The position numbers were made by a program, and so were the translations under genes. From the NCBI RefSeq assembly GCF_004168285.1, contig NZ_SEWF01000020.1, forward strand, positions 56,990-120,989: 64,000 nt of DNA, written 5' to 3'. This DNA comes from Emticicia agri. GTDB taxonomy: Bacteria > Bacteroidota > Bacteroidia > Cytophagales > Spirosomataceae. Of the stretch, positions 26,126 to 35,339 are shown in pieces (the first letter of the stretch is position 1; every line of letters begins with the position of its first letter). Under the pieces are notes generated by a model that was not told the DNA's origin, did not search any database, and worked only from the letters and a program-made list of their open reading frames with translations.

Positions 26126-26890
26126 TCAGACAATCTCAAACGCCACCTCCTTAAATCCAAAATACTGTATTCCCCCCTCAACTTCAAGCATTAATTGCCC
26201 ACTATCAGCTATATCTACAATCTTACCTAAAAATGAACTGCCATTTTTGCTGAATACATGGGTTTCCTGATAACGATAGAGCATGTTCAGGTACTGTTCT
26301 TTTTGCTTGTCGATATGCCCGTTTTTCAGTTGTAAGTAATATTTTTCAAGGCAAACGCATAATTCTTCTATTAGTTTTTCCAAATCAAATTCGTCTTGAC
26401 AGGTGGCTAATCTTAATGAAATAGCTTTATCGTTACTGAAGTTTAACTGATTGATATTCAAGCCAATACCTACAATTGAATAATTTAATCGGCTGCCTGC
26501 AATTGTATTCTCAATCAGAATACCACCCATTTTACGGTTGCCTATATACACATCGTTCGGCCATTTGATACGTAAATTTTCTGCAACGTATTTGCTCAGA
26601 AATTCGTGTACACCTAAAGAAATGGCAATATTCAGCCTGAATTGCGAGGTGGCAGTAAGGAAATCAGGTTTCAGAATGACAGACATGGTAATGTTTTGAC
26701 CCGGGAGTGCCTCCCAGTTATTACCTCTTTGTCCACGTCCGGCAGTTTGGTCAGAAGTTATGACAATTGTGCCATCAAAAATTGATTCTTTTTGAATTTT
26801 TTCGGCGGCAACGTCGTTAGTAGAATGACAACTTGGCAGATAAATGAGATTTTTGCCAAGAAATAATGTTTTGGGCTGAAAATTGTGCAA
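26126..26890 (-). CDS. birA: Biotin-[acetyl-CoA-carboxylase] ligase
   Basis: The 254-residue protein lacks an N-terminal DNA-binding domain, so it is a ligase-only (group I) BirA. Signatures are HSTNDVA near 22, DQTAGRGQRGNNWEA near 47-61 (biotinyl-AMP loop), LRIKWPNDVYI near 107, and KMGGILIENTIAG near 122. It activates biotin and attaches it to carboxylase carrier proteins, consistent with the acyl-CoA carboxylase fragment at the window start. The start is a TTG at 26890; I find no in-frame ATG before the conserved region. Its stop codon lies inside a repeat remnant. Confidence 0.92.
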   Translation of the reverse strand: MHNFQPKTLFLGKNLIYLPSCHSTNDVAAEKIQKESIFDGTIVITSDQTAGRGQRGNNWEALPGQNITMSVILKPDFLTATSQFRLNIAISLGVHEFLSKYVAENLRIKWPNDVYIGNRKMGGILIENTIAGSRLNYSIVGIGLNINQLNFSNDKAISLRLATCQDEFDLEKLIEELCVCLEKYYLQLKNGHIDKQKEQYLNMLYRYQETHVFSKNGSSFLGKIVDIADSGQLMLEVEGGIQYFGFKEVAFEIV

Positions 26891-27046
26891 TTTTTTATTA
26901 ATTTAGCGTTTGGACTATAAAATACGATTATATTATAGGAATTAATGCTTATATTTAGTTAATAACCAGTACTATATTCTGAACTATGCCGAAATTATAT
27001 CTATCAGAGAACTTCAAAAGCGGCATATTTCATGCAAAATTAAAAG

Positions 27047-27457
27047 ATGATAAAAAAGAAAAAAGAACTTTCAGGTGAAGAATTAAGTCGCTTAGTAGTG
27101 CATGGCATGTTAGAAAAAAAAGCGGCCAATATAGTGGTAATGGATTTGAGAAATGTAAAAAATGCAATTACTGATTTTTTTGTTATCTGTTCAGGAAATA
27201 CTGATACACAAATTGATGCAATTGCTACTTCAATAGACGAAGAAATACACAAAGCTTCAGGATTACACCCTTGGCATCAGGAGGGAAAACAAAACAGAGA
27301 ATGGATTTTGTTAGACTATGTAGATGTGGTTGCGCACGTTTTCAGAAAAGACCGTCGTAAATTTTACGACCTGGAATCATTGTGGGGCGACGCAGAACTG
27401 ACTGAAATAGCTGAAAGTATGGAACCGGAACCCCTTAAACAAATACTGATAGATTGA
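27047..27457 (+). CDS. rsfS: Ribosomal silencing factor RsfS
   Basis: The 136-residue protein of the RsfS/Iojap family carries the hallmarks VMDLRNVKNAITDFFVICSG near 31-50, NTDTQIDAIA, and LDYVDVVAHVFRKDRRKFYD near 95-115, ending LESLWGDAE. It binds ribosomal protein L14 and blocks subunit joining under starvation. A hairpin lies 16 bases after the stop codon, and ftsH follows. Confidence 0.95.
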   Translation: MIKKKKELSGEELSRLVVHGMLEKKAANIVVMDLRNVKNAITDFFVICSGNTDTQIDAIATSIDEEIHKASGLHPWHQEGKQNREWILLDYVDVVAHVFRKDRRKFYDLESLWGDAELTEIAESMEPEPLKQILID

Positions 27458-27472
27458 TGTTGTAACATCGTG

Positions 27473-27507
27473 AACCTTTACAGTTTAAGCAATTTTATGT
27501 AAAGGTT
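27473..27507 (+). terminator. Hairpin between rsfS and ftsH
   Basis: AACCTTTAC pairs with GTAAAGGTT around a 17-base loop and is followed by TTCTGT. It is a plausible weak terminator or attenuator separating rsfS from ftsH. Confidence 0.45.
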
Positions 27508-27551
27508 TTCTGTATTAATAATAATTGCGTTAAACTTTGAAAAATAAAAAC

Positions 27552-29606
27552 ATGGCAGAAAACAGTAACGACTCTCCAAGAAGAAAACCACAGAACAGTG
27601 GTGGAGGAGGTTTGCAGGGGTGGATTGTAGCGGCTATTATTATTGGTATTGTAGGCTTTTTACTTTATTCGAGGCAGGCAACCCTTGCTACAATAAAGTA
27701 TAAAGATCTTGAGCAAATGATTTTGCAGAAAGATGTACAAAAAGTAGCCGTTGTGGAAGGAAACAAAACAGTTGAAATCAGCCTTACTCGTGAAGCGCTC
27801 CAAAAACCTGAATATAGAAAAGAATTAGGGAATAACCGTTTTATTATCGAAGGCCCACATCTGAAATTAGATGTAGTATCGGTAGAGTCTTTTATGCGTG
27901 ATTATACCGAATTTCTGAAATCACCTCAGATTGACCCCAATTACAAAAATACACTTTATCCCGAAAGTATTGAACGTCAGGATATTATGACTATGGTATG
28001 GCAATTATTGCCTTTCATCGTGGTTTTAGGTCTGATGTATTTCTTAATGAGTCGTATGGCAGGTGGCGGAGGCCCCGGTGGTGCTATCTTCAACATTGGT
28101 AAATCAAGAGCAGCTTTATTTGATGCCGACAGCAAAGTGAAAATCACTTTTACTGATGTGGCAGGACTGGAAGAAGCCAAAGAAGAATTGCAGGAGATTG
28201 TTGATTTCTTGAAAACGCCTAAAAAATATACCGAACTGGGGGGTAAAATTCCGAAAGGTGCTTTATTGGTAGGCCCTCCGGGTACAGGTAAAACCCTCTT
28301 GGCTAAAGCAGTAGCCGGAGAAGCAAGTGTACCTTTCTTCTCATTATCAGGTTCTGACTTCGTTGAAATGTTTGTAGGGGTAGGAGCGGCACGTGTGCGT
28401 GACCTATTTAAACAAGCCAAAGAAAAAGCACCTTGTATCATCTTTATTGATGAGATTGATGCCGTGGGTCGTTCTCGTGGACGTGGTGCTATGCCCGGAG
28501 CAAACGACGAACGTGAAAATACATTGAACTCGTTGTTAGTTGAAATGGATGGATTTGGTTCTGATGCAGGTATCATTATTCTTGCCGCCACTAACCGCCC
28601 CGATGTATTAGACTCAGCTTTGATGCGTCCGGGTCGTTTCGACCGTCAGATTAGTGTTGATACACCAGATTTAGTTGGTCGTGAAGCTATCTTTAAAGTT
28701 CACATGAGACCGTTGAAATTAGCTGATTCGATAGATATTAAAAAATTAGCTGCACAAACTCCTGGTTTTGCCGGAGCAGAAATTGCCAACGTTTGTAATG
28801 AAGCAGCTCTTTTAGCAGCCAGACGTGGTAAAACCGCCATTGATATGACTGACTTCCACGATGCCATTGACCGTGAGATTGGTGGATTGGAAAAGAAAAA
28901 TAAACTGATTTCGCCGGAAGAAAAAGAAATTGTTGCTTACCACGAAGCAGGCCATGCTGTAGCAGGTTGGTTCCTTGAGCATGCAAACCCATTAGTGAAA
29001 GTAAGTATTGTACCTCGTGGTATTGCGGCCTTAGGATACGCACAGTATCTGCCGAAAGAACAGTATCTATACCGCACCGAGCAACTGTTTGATGAAATGT
29101 GTATGACCTTGGGTGGTCGTGCGGCAGAAGATGTAGTGTTTGGTAAAATCTCGACAGGTGCGCTAAGTGACCTTGAAAGGGTAACCAAAAGTGCGTATGG
29201 TATGACAACTGTATATGGTATGAACGATAAAATCGGTAATGTATCTTTCTACGATTCTAAAGGACAAGGAGAATATTCATTCACAAAACCTTATTCAGAA
29301 GAAACAGCCAAGATCATTGACGAAGAAGTAAAGAAACTGATTGCATCGGCTTATACCCGTACAAGAGAATTGTTGGTTTCGAAACGTGAAGAATTAGAGA
29401 AAATCGCACAGGAATTATTGAAGAAAGAAATCATTTATCAGTCTGACTTAGTAGATCTGATTGGTAAAAGACCTTTTGAAAAACTAACCAACTATCAGGA
29501 GTTTATGGATAGTGACAGCGATAATCATATCAAAGAAAAAGAACAGGATAAAGGCAAAGAGAAAAAAAGCGGTAAGAGCGAAAAGAAAGTAGAAGAGGAA
29601 GTGTAA
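27552..29606 (+). CDS. ftsH: ATP-dependent zinc metalloprotease FtsH
   Basis: The protein has 684 residues from the ATG at 27552; a TTG five codons upstream is less likely. An N-terminal membrane helix (about 24-40), a periplasmic domain and a second helix near 150-168 are followed by the AAA domain with Walker A GPPGTGKT at 241-248, Walker B FIDEID near 298-303 and the SRH region near 345-365. The protease has HEAGH at 464-468. The tail is highly charged. FtsH degrades misfolded and regulatory membrane proteins. A terminator follows. Confidence 0.97.
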   Translation: MAENSNDSPRRKPQNSGGGGLQGWIVAAIIIGIVGFLLYSRQATLATIKYKDLEQMILQKDVQKVAVVEGNKTVEISLTREALQKPEYRKELGNNRFIIEGPHLKLDVVSVESFMRDYTEFLKSPQIDPNYKNTLYPESIERQDIMTMVWQLLPFIVVLGLMYFLMSRMAGGGGPGGAIFNIGKSRAALFDADSKVKITFTDVAGLEEAKEELQEIVDFLKTPKKYTELGGKIPKGALLVGPPGTGKTLLAKAVAGEASVPFFSLSGSDFVEMFVGVGAARVRDLFKQAKEKAPCIIFIDEIDAVGRSRGRGAMPGANDERENTLNSLLVEMDGFGSDAGIIILAATNRPDVLDSALMRPGRFDRQISVDTPDLVGREAIFKVHMRPLKLADSIDIKKLAAQTPGFAGAEIANVCNEAALLAARRGKTAIDMTDFHDAIDREIGGLEKKNKLISPEEKEIVAYHEAGHAVAGWFLEHANPLVKVSIVPRGIAALGYAQYLPKEQYLYRTEQLFDEMCMTLGGRAAEDVVFGKISTGALSDLERVTKSAYGMTTVYGMNDKIGNVSFYDSKGQGEYSFTKPYSEETAKIIDEEVKKLIASAYTRTRELLVSKREELEKIAQELLKKEIIYQSDLVDLIGKRPFEKLTNYQEFMDSDSDNHIKEKEQDKGKEKKSGKSEKKVEEEV

Positions 29607-29633
29607 AAAACGCTTGCTATTTCCTGAAAATAT

Positions 29634-29697
29634 AATTTCCCTCCATAGAATGGAAGTTCTTATAAGAACAAATCATGATGTGGAGGGAATTTTTATT
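29634..29697 (+). terminator. Terminator downstream of ftsH
   Basis: AATTTCCCTCCA pairs with TGGAGGGAATT and is followed by TTTTATT. A second inner stem, GTTCTTATAAGAAC, is nested in the loop. It sits 28 bases past the ftsH stop. Confidence 0.75.
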
Positions 29698-29864
29698 ATA
29701 TCTGCACTGAAACTACGCTTACCTATTCAGATACTGATTAGGAATATTAGGCATTTTGTAATCAATCTCATAAGCCGATTTCATTAAAGTTGATAGGGTT
29801 AGCGGCCGGAATAAATGTTTCCCACGGATAGCCCTTTCCTCATACCAAACCTTTTACTTTAATT

Positions 29865-30707
29865 TTACTTAATAAACCCAATAGCCAGTACCAACGCGCG
29901 GGTAGAAACCTGTAAATTTTTGGAAGTATCATTGTTATAACTGATGTTATAATAGATAGGATTGGTAATTTCAAAGCGCCCCTCAATGAAGAAATGATTA
30001 AATTCAAAACCTATTCCGGCACTTACGCCCAGCGAAGGCCTTTTAAAGAGGTCTTTCTTAAAATCTATTACATTGCCTTGCTCATCTTTAATTTTATAGG
30101 TTTTTACTACATTCAATAATTCGTTGTTGAAATTAATAGGAAACTCAAGCATCGGCCCTGCAAAAATACGTCCCTGTCTGAAACGTATTCCTAAAAGCAC
30201 AGGCACATCAACTACTGAATAAGAAGCATTTACACGTTTAACCCTCCCATCAGCCTGCAGAATGTCGAATTTGCCACTTTTCTGGTTATAAAATACCTCC
30301 GGTTGCAAATAAAAAGACCCACGGGTGGTACGTACAAAAAAGCCTCCAAAATAGCCCAGTACCATGGCACTATTAGAGATAATATTGTCATTCACAAAAG
30401 GAACTTGTGGATTGCCATTGGCACCTACCCTCGTAACTGTTATATCTTTGGTAGTAAAACTATTCAGGTTTATCCCTCCTCTGATACCCCATTGAAATCC
30501 CAGGTTATCACGATTATACTCTGCGGCATAATTCTGAGTGGTGTCTCGTTGAGGTTTTTTCTTACGTTTTTTCTCCGGTTTTTCGTCGTTAATCACAAAG
30601 GGAGTTACTTTTACCGAATCTTTAGAAACCACTACCGTATCTGCAGGTACTTGGGCCAATAGTGAAGAAGTAATCAAACTCAATAGAACTGATAATCGTA
30701 ATTTCAT
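29865..30707 (-). CDS. PorT-like outer-membrane beta-barrel protein
   Basis: The 280-residue protein has a signal peptide (MKLRLSVLLSLITSSLLAQ). A basic linker KKRKKKPQR lies near 47-55. The C-terminal ~200 residues show alternating strands of an outer-membrane beta-barrel domain of the PorT/OMP_b-brl type: GFQWGIRGGINLNSF near 71, VLGYFGGFFVR, SFYLQPEVFYNQKSG, VDVPVLLGIRFRQGRIFAGP. The barrel ends with ALVLAIGFIK. The function is unknown; relatives include PorT of type IX secretion, but general porin-family proteins look alike. It is probably monocistronic. Confidence 0.75.
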   Translation of the reverse strand: MKLRLSVLLSLITSSLLAQVPADTVVVSKDSVKVTPFVINDEKPEKKRKKKPQRDTTQNYAAEYNRDNLGFQWGIRGGINLNSFTTKDITVTRVGANGNPQVPFVNDNIISNSAMVLGYFGGFFVRTTRGSFYLQPEVFYNQKSGKFDILQADGRVKRVNASYSVVDVPVLLGIRFRQGRIFAGPMLEFPINFNNELLNVVKTYKIKDEQGNVIDFKKDLFKRPSLGVSAGIGFEFNHFFIEGRFEITNPIYYNISYNNDTSKNLQVSTRALVLAIGFIK

Positions 30708-30791
30708 AAATACGTGATGAGTATTAAGAATAAATGTTATATAAAGTGGGAAATTGAAGTAATATACGCAAAAATCAAGCCATAGGTAAGT

Positions 30792-31217
30792 TTATCGCCC
30801 ACCTATAATAGCTACTGTAAACCGCACCACACATACCAGTTTTTGCTCTTCGTTGGTAATTTTTATGTCCCATATATGGGTGGTTCTCCCTAAATGCAAA
30901 GGAATGGCTTTGGCATATACCCAGTTGCCGCTACTAACAGAACGAATATGATTGGCATTAATTTCAAGACCTACTGCTTGTTGTTTGGTAGGGTCATCTA
31001 AAGTCAGAAATGAGGCTATACTGCCCAATGTTTCTGCCAGTGCTACTGATGCTCCTCCGTGCAAAATACCAAAGGGTTGAGTAGTGCGTTCGTTAACCGG
31101 CATTTTAGCGGTGATGTAGTCTTCTCCGATTTCTACAAATTCTATTCCGAGGTGGTCGCTCATTGAATTTGTGCCGAATCCTTTTAATTTTTCAAAATCA
31201 AGATGTTTTTTAAACAT
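30792..31217 (-). CDS. Hotdog-fold thioesterase, PaaI-like
   Basis: The 141-residue protein has the PaaI-type motif: MPVNERTTQPFGILHGGASVA near 38-58, with the HGG box and ALAETLGSIAS. Later strands VGLEINANHIRSV and TIWDIKI-type segments complete the hotdog fold. It resembles 1,4-dihydroxy-2-naphthoyl-CoA or phenylacetyl-CoA thioesterases. Since these bacteria make menaquinone, the former is attractive, but there are no menaquinone genes here to support it. Confidence 0.88.
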   Translation of the reverse strand: MFKKHLDFEKLKGFGTNSMSDHLGIEFVEIGEDYITAKMPVNERTTQPFGILHGGASVALAETLGSIASFLTLDDPTKQQAVGLEINANHIRSVSSGNWVYAKAIPLHLGRTTHIWDIKITNEEQKLVCVVRFTVAIIGGR

Positions 31218-31314
31218 GGTATCAAGAGTTATATACGTAAGCGCCTCCTTAAAAAATCCTGAAAAAGTGCAATAATCCAGTCAAAATTTTCGTAAATTTG
31301 GAGACCTTTTATTA

Positions 31315-31505
31315 GAGTTCGTTTAAACATTATTATACGACCTACAAAGGTATCTTTTTCTGCTATACTGCGTTATATTTTTTCGATGTAGCTGCCGCTT
31401 CGGCGGTCCGACGGCTACATCTACAAAATATATCTTGTCTATCTGAAAAATCTATCCTTTTCGGCGGCCGCCGCGCGGTCAGAATAATAATATTTAAATA
31501 AACTC
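31315..31505. repeat. Long palindromic element, family A copy 2
   Basis: The element starts GAGTTCGTTTAAAC and its right end reads AATATTTAAATAAACTC. The ~95-base arms match imperfectly when one is reverse-complemented, including TATATTTT-GATGTAGC near the centre. Unlike copy 1 at 9821 it contains GC-rich hairpin cores (31392-31414 and 31461-31480) within AT-rich arms, as if smaller hairpins had been inserted. It holds no coding sequence and sits in the 361-base gap between the thioesterase and phosphatase genes. Confidence 0.65.
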
Positions 31506-31578
31506 ATATTGAAGTCTAAAGCTAAGTTTTGTTTTAGAAAATTCAATATTTTATTTGATTAATCTAAAAATTACCGTT

Positions 31579-32214
31579 TTGTCAACAAAAACTATTTATC
31601 TGATTCGCCACGGAGAGACTGAATATAACCGCATGGGAATCGTACAGGGAAGTGGCGTAGATTCTGACCTTAACGAATTAGGGCTTTCGCAGGCACGTGC
31701 TTTTTTTGAAGCCTATCAGCATTTGGCTTTCCATAAAATCTATACTTCAAAACTTCGCCGGACGGTTCAGAGTGTACAGCATTTTATTGATTTGGGTATT
31801 GTTTATGAGAGCCTTGAAGGATTGAATGAGATATGCTGGGGTGAAAAAGAAGGCAAAGCTCCGAACTATCAGGAAGACGAGTTTTATTTAGATGTGTTGC
31901 AACGATGGAAAAAAGGTGAGACCAATATCCCGGCTGCTGTGGGTGGCGAATCACCGGAAGATGTGGTTGCCAGACAAAAAATTGCTTTTGAGGTAATATT
32001 GTCACGTCCGGAAGAAGAACTGGTTTTAGTGGCTATGCACGGCCGTGCCATCAGAATTTTACTGACACACCTGCTTAATCTTCCGCTTGCTACTATGGAC
32101 GATTTTGAGCACAGCAATCTTTGTTTGTATAAACTTATCTACGATTACAATACCAAAGCTTTTACAGTAGAAGTAAGTAATGATATAGCACACCTGATGG
32201 TTTTAGCTGAATAG
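31579..32214 (+). CDS. Histidine phosphatase family (phosphoglycerate mutase-like) protein
   Basis: I chose the TTG at 31579 as the start (211 residues). No ATG lies before the catalytic motif, and the upstream TTG at 31555 adds 8 unconserved residues. The RHGET motif is at 10-14, followed by LNELGLSQARAFF and IYTSKLRRTVQSVQHF. The second catalytic histidine is in VAMHGRAIRILLTHLLN. Members dephosphorylate small phosphoesters, for example cobalamin or sugar phosphates; specificity is unknown. Confidence 0.85.
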   Translation: MSTKTIYLIRHGETEYNRMGIVQGSGVDSDLNELGLSQARAFFEAYQHLAFHKIYTSKLRRTVQSVQHFIDLGIVYESLEGLNEICWGEKEGKAPNYQEDEFYLDVLQRWKKGETNIPAAVGGESPEDVVARQKIAFEVILSRPEEELVLVAMHGRAIRILLTHLLNLPLATMDDFEHSNLCLYKLIYDYNTKAFTVEVSNDIAHLMVLAE

Positions 32215-32356
32215 ACATATTTCCGTTTATAGCAGCATATTTCCATTGATGTAGAAAAAAAACACATCGCTACTTTTTGCTTTATTTTTAGGATATATGA
32301 AAAGCTATTCAGTTTAAAAGTTCGAATGATTCTTTTAAAACAGAGCCATATTTCTA

Positions 32357-33451
32357 ATGAATAAAAACAAATTATACTGGTTTTTCCAGATTTTAGGTTG
32401 GTCTTTATATAATGGTAATGAAATATTTCAGTACAGCTTGCAGTATGGATACGATAATGATATGGTATCTAATGCACTGGCTAATATTGTGTTATCTATT
32501 ATTCTGACGCATCTTTTCAGGCTGGTGGTTAAAAAATTTAACTGGGGTACGCTTCACTTGCCACAGTTGGCACTCAGGGTGGGATTGAGTGTGTTTTTGA
32601 TGACACTTATTCTGGTAGCCCTCAATGTGCCATTAGATGCCAAATATGTAGGCGAACTCCTGAACGAAAAACCTGTACTGGTTATTGAATATTTTATAAA
32701 TCTGGCAAAACCGATATTGGTATGGGCACTTATTTATATGTTCTATAACTATTCGGAAGAAAGACGCCAGCGGGAAATTGAAGAAATAAAGCTAAAATCG
32801 TCAATCAAAGAAACCGAAGCTAAAGTTTTAAGGGCACAAATGAATCCGCACTTTATGTTCAATGCCCTGAACAGTATCAGAGCCCTGGTGCTCGAAGACC
32901 CCTCAAGAGCCCAACAAGGCATTACTCAATTATCTAATATTTTAAGAAGCTCTCTTTTGGCCGATAGACGTAAGACAGTTGCCCTAAAAGAAGAATTACG
33001 TACCATTGAAGATTATTTAGCCTTAGAGAAAGTGCGCTATGAAGAACGTCTGCAAATGAAATGGGATATTGCCCCCGAAACCCAGAATATACAGGTGCCG
33101 CCTATGATGTTACAAACATTAGTCGAGAATGCCATTAAGCACGGGGTACAGAAAGCCATTAACTGGGGATTTGTTGAAATCAATACGAGTGTAGCAGACC
33201 ATAAATTATACATTAAAATACGGAATACGGGTCAATTACAAGGTACTGAGTCGAAATCGGAATCAGGAGGTTTTGGTTTGAAAAATACGGCTCAACGCTT
33301 AGATTTGCTTTATGGAAGCGAGGCATCGTTTAAAATTTATCAGGAAGATAGCCTGACAGTTTGTGCCGAAATCACGATTCCATTGAGCAGTACTGAGGTA
33401 CGTAGTGTATCTGAGATTAAAAGTGCTACGCCTGCCGTAACTGCCAACTAA
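32357..33451 (+). CDS. LytS-type sensor histidine kinase
   Basis: The 364-residue protein has four transmembrane segments in the first ~130 residues, a short coiled linker (EERRQREIEEIKLKSS), then the His_kinase domain: AQMNPHFMFNALNSIRALV with phosphorylated H165. The HATPase_c part follows, with TLVENAIKHGVQKAI near 255 and GGFGLKNTAQRLDLLYG near 308. No sensory domain is apparent beyond the membrane part. It is followed 53 bases later by its probable partner, a LytTR response regulator. Confidence 0.93.
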   Translation: MNKNKLYWFFQILGWSLYNGNEIFQYSLQYGYDNDMVSNALANIVLSIILTHLFRLVVKKFNWGTLHLPQLALRVGLSVFLMTLILVALNVPLDAKYVGELLNEKPVLVIEYFINLAKPILVWALIYMFYNYSEERRQREIEEIKLKSSIKETEAKVLRAQMNPHFMFNALNSIRALVLEDPSRAQQGITQLSNILRSSLLADRRKTVALKEELRTIEDYLALEKVRYEERLQMKWDIAPETQNIQVPPMMLQTLVENAIKHGVQKAINWGFVEINTSVADHKLYIKIRNTGQLQGTESKSESGGFGLKNTAQRLDLLYGSEASFKIYQEDSLTVCAEITIPLSSTEVRSVSEIKSATPAVTAN

Positions 33452-33504
33452 TTTTATTCACCAATTAAATACTCATCGCACCGGCGACCCGGTCAAAATT
33501 TACG

Positions 33505-34245
33505 ATGAAAGCACTTATTATAGATGATGAACGTTTAGCACGTAATGAATTGCGCCGCTTGTTAGAAAACTTTCCTAAAATAAATATAGTAGGAGAGGCA
33601 GCAAATGCCGAAGAAGCCCTGAATCAGATTGATGAATTACAACCGGATTTACTGTTTTTAGATATTCAGATGCCGGGTAAAAATGGTTTTGAACTATTAG
33701 AAGCCATTGAGGGAAAAGTACCGGAGGTGATTTTTACAACTGCCTATGACGAATATGCCCTGAAAGCCTTTGAATTTAATGCCCTTGACTACCTGTTGAA
33801 GCCAATAGATACGCAAAGGCTGGCAGAAGCTATTCAGCGTGTAGAAGATGAGCAATTGCATGAGATAGAACGCAAAGAGGGTGTTAAACTCTTGGGCGAA
33901 AGCGATCAGGTATTTGTAAAAGATGGTGAAAAGTGCTGGTTTGTGAAATTAGGTAAAGTACGTTTGTTTGAGTCGATGGGTAACTATGTGCGTTTGCATT
34001 TTGATGACCAGAAACCTATGATTCTGAAATCGTTGAATAGTCTGGAAGAACGCCTTGACCCTAAAATCTATTTCAGAGCTAATCGTAAACACATCATTAA
34101 TTTAGCATGGATTGATAAAATAGAGCCTTGGTTCTCAGGTGGTTTGTTGGTAACACTCAAACACGCCGAAAAAACATCAAACCCTGAAAAAATAGAAATC
34201 TCCCGCCGTCAGGCTATTAAGTTTAAAGATTTAATGAGTTTGTAG
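33505..34245 (+). CDS. LytTR-family response regulator
   Basis: The 246-residue protein has an N-terminal receiver domain: IDDER at 6-10, the phosphoacceptor D53 in LLFLDIQMPG, T79 in IFTTA and K99 in DYLLKPID. The C-terminal LytTR DNA-binding domain has WFVKLGKVRLFESMGNYVRL and the typical FRANRKHIINLAWID. It is the cognate partner of the adjacent LytS-type kinase. A terminator follows. Confidence 0.95.
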   Translation: MKALIIDDERLARNELRRLLENFPKINIVGEAANAEEALNQIDELQPDLLFLDIQMPGKNGFELLEAIEGKVPEVIFTTAYDEYALKAFEFNALDYLLKPIDTQRLAEAIQRVEDEQLHEIERKEGVKLLGESDQVFVKDGEKCWFVKLGKVRLFESMGNYVRLHFDDQKPMILKSLNSLEERLDPKIYFRANRKHIINLAWIDKIEPWFSGGLLVTLKHAEKTSNPEKIEISRRQAIKFKDLMSL

Positions 34246-34263
34246 GAAACAGTTTATTTGAAA

Positions 34264-34298
34264 AAAGCCACTATTTTTATCAGGATAGTGGCTATTTT
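34264..34298 (+). terminator. Terminator between the LytTR regulator and a barrel-like gene
   Basis: AGCCACTAT pairs perfectly with ATAGTGGCT around a 10-base loop, preceded by AAAAAA and followed by ATTTTG. It separates two convergent genes and may work in both directions. Confidence 0.8.
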
Positions 34299-34315
34299 GT
34301 TTGTGAGAAAAAACA

Positions 34316-34903
34316 TTAAAATTTGTATCCTGCCGAGAGTGCCGCTAAACCATCTACCCGAATTAATGAAGGATAGGTTCTCCCGGTTGAAAATATATTA
34401 ACTCCTGCGCCAGCACCCAGATTTAATTCAAGGGAGATTTTCTTGAATACAAAATGTTGATATCCTATTGAACCTCCCAAATTTATACTATGAGCCATAA
34501 AGTCTTTTCCATCACTTATTGGCACAAACAAAAATTCTTTATAAGTCTGATATATGTCTTTTATGCGATATCTGACGTATGGACTTACAAAAAAGCCACT
34601 CAAACTTTTATCAGTATAGTATCTTCTGAACTGAAAAGTTATCTGATAAAATTTATCTCTTTCATCATCAAAATCCCGATAACGGTAATCTCCATAGCCA
34701 ATATCGATTAAATAAGATTGGGTAGTTGTTATGGATTTTTCAAAAGCAATATTTGCCCCGCCAAATAAAAAATAATTAGGAAGATTGGTTTTGAGGATAA
34801 ATGGTTTCTCTTGTGCAAAGGTTATATTGCTTTGCAACAAAGCAAATGGCAATATAAACAGTATTGTAAATTGTAGAGTAGTAATAATTGGTAGTTTTCT
34901 CAT
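34316..34903 (-). CDS. Secreted barrel-like protein (DUF3575-like)
   Basis: The 195-residue protein has a signal peptide ending near FAQ (about residue 30). Alternating aromatic and charged beta-strand patterns follow (FILKTNLPNYFLFGGANIAF, QSYLIDIGYGDYRY, FYQITFQFRRYYTD, FFVSPYVRYRIKD), ending AALSAGYKF. The pattern fits a small outer-membrane beta-barrel such as the DUF3575 group. No function is known. It may be regulated by its neighbour two-component system, but only proximity suggests that. Confidence 0.6.
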   Translation of the reverse strand: MRKLPIITTLQFTILFILPFALLQSNITFAQEKPFILKTNLPNYFLFGGANIAFEKSITTTQSYLIDIGYGDYRYRDFDDERDKFYQITFQFRRYYTDKSLSGFFVSPYVRYRIKDIYQTYKEFLFVPISDGKDFMAHSINLGGSIGYQHFVFKKISLELNLGAGAGVNIFSTGRTYPSLIRVDGLAALSAGYKF

Positions 34904-35339
34904 ATCACAGCACTATTTAAGAGAAATACTCAGCTAAAAGTTTTTTGTAATAAAGGTATAAAAAATAATTACTGAATAATCAAAAATTAGATTTTTCTTT
35001 GAAAAACCGAATATTATTCCAGATAAATGTAGATACACAGATTATTTAATATTTCTAATGTTCTTCTTAAAGAATTTTAGTGAAATACCCTATAGTTTTT
35101 GCACTATTACAATTTTTGAAAGCTGAATTTATTGCCTTAAAATTGTGTTATAAAAACCTAAGCCAACTATAAGTTATTACAGTATTTTACGTTAAGAATG
35201 TATTAAAACCGTTATCAATTTTTTAAGAATTTAATAACCCGAAAGGTAGTAAAAGTATTTTCTAAAATTTGTAAGAAAATCTTTGTACTCCAATGATATT
35301 CTTATCAACTTTGTATAACACAATTTCCAAACCTTCATA
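34904..35339. other. 436-base AT-rich gap upstream of the purF-like gene
   Basis: I see no open reading frame of interest, RNA fold or repeat here. It should hold the promoters of the two divergent genes, but I could not place a convincing TTTG/TAnnTTTG pair. Confidence 0.4.

Noticed and set aside
27977..28591. A 204-codon minus-strand frame opposite ftsH
   Set aside because: It is the reverse reading of highly conserved AAA codons; there is no family match or independent signal.
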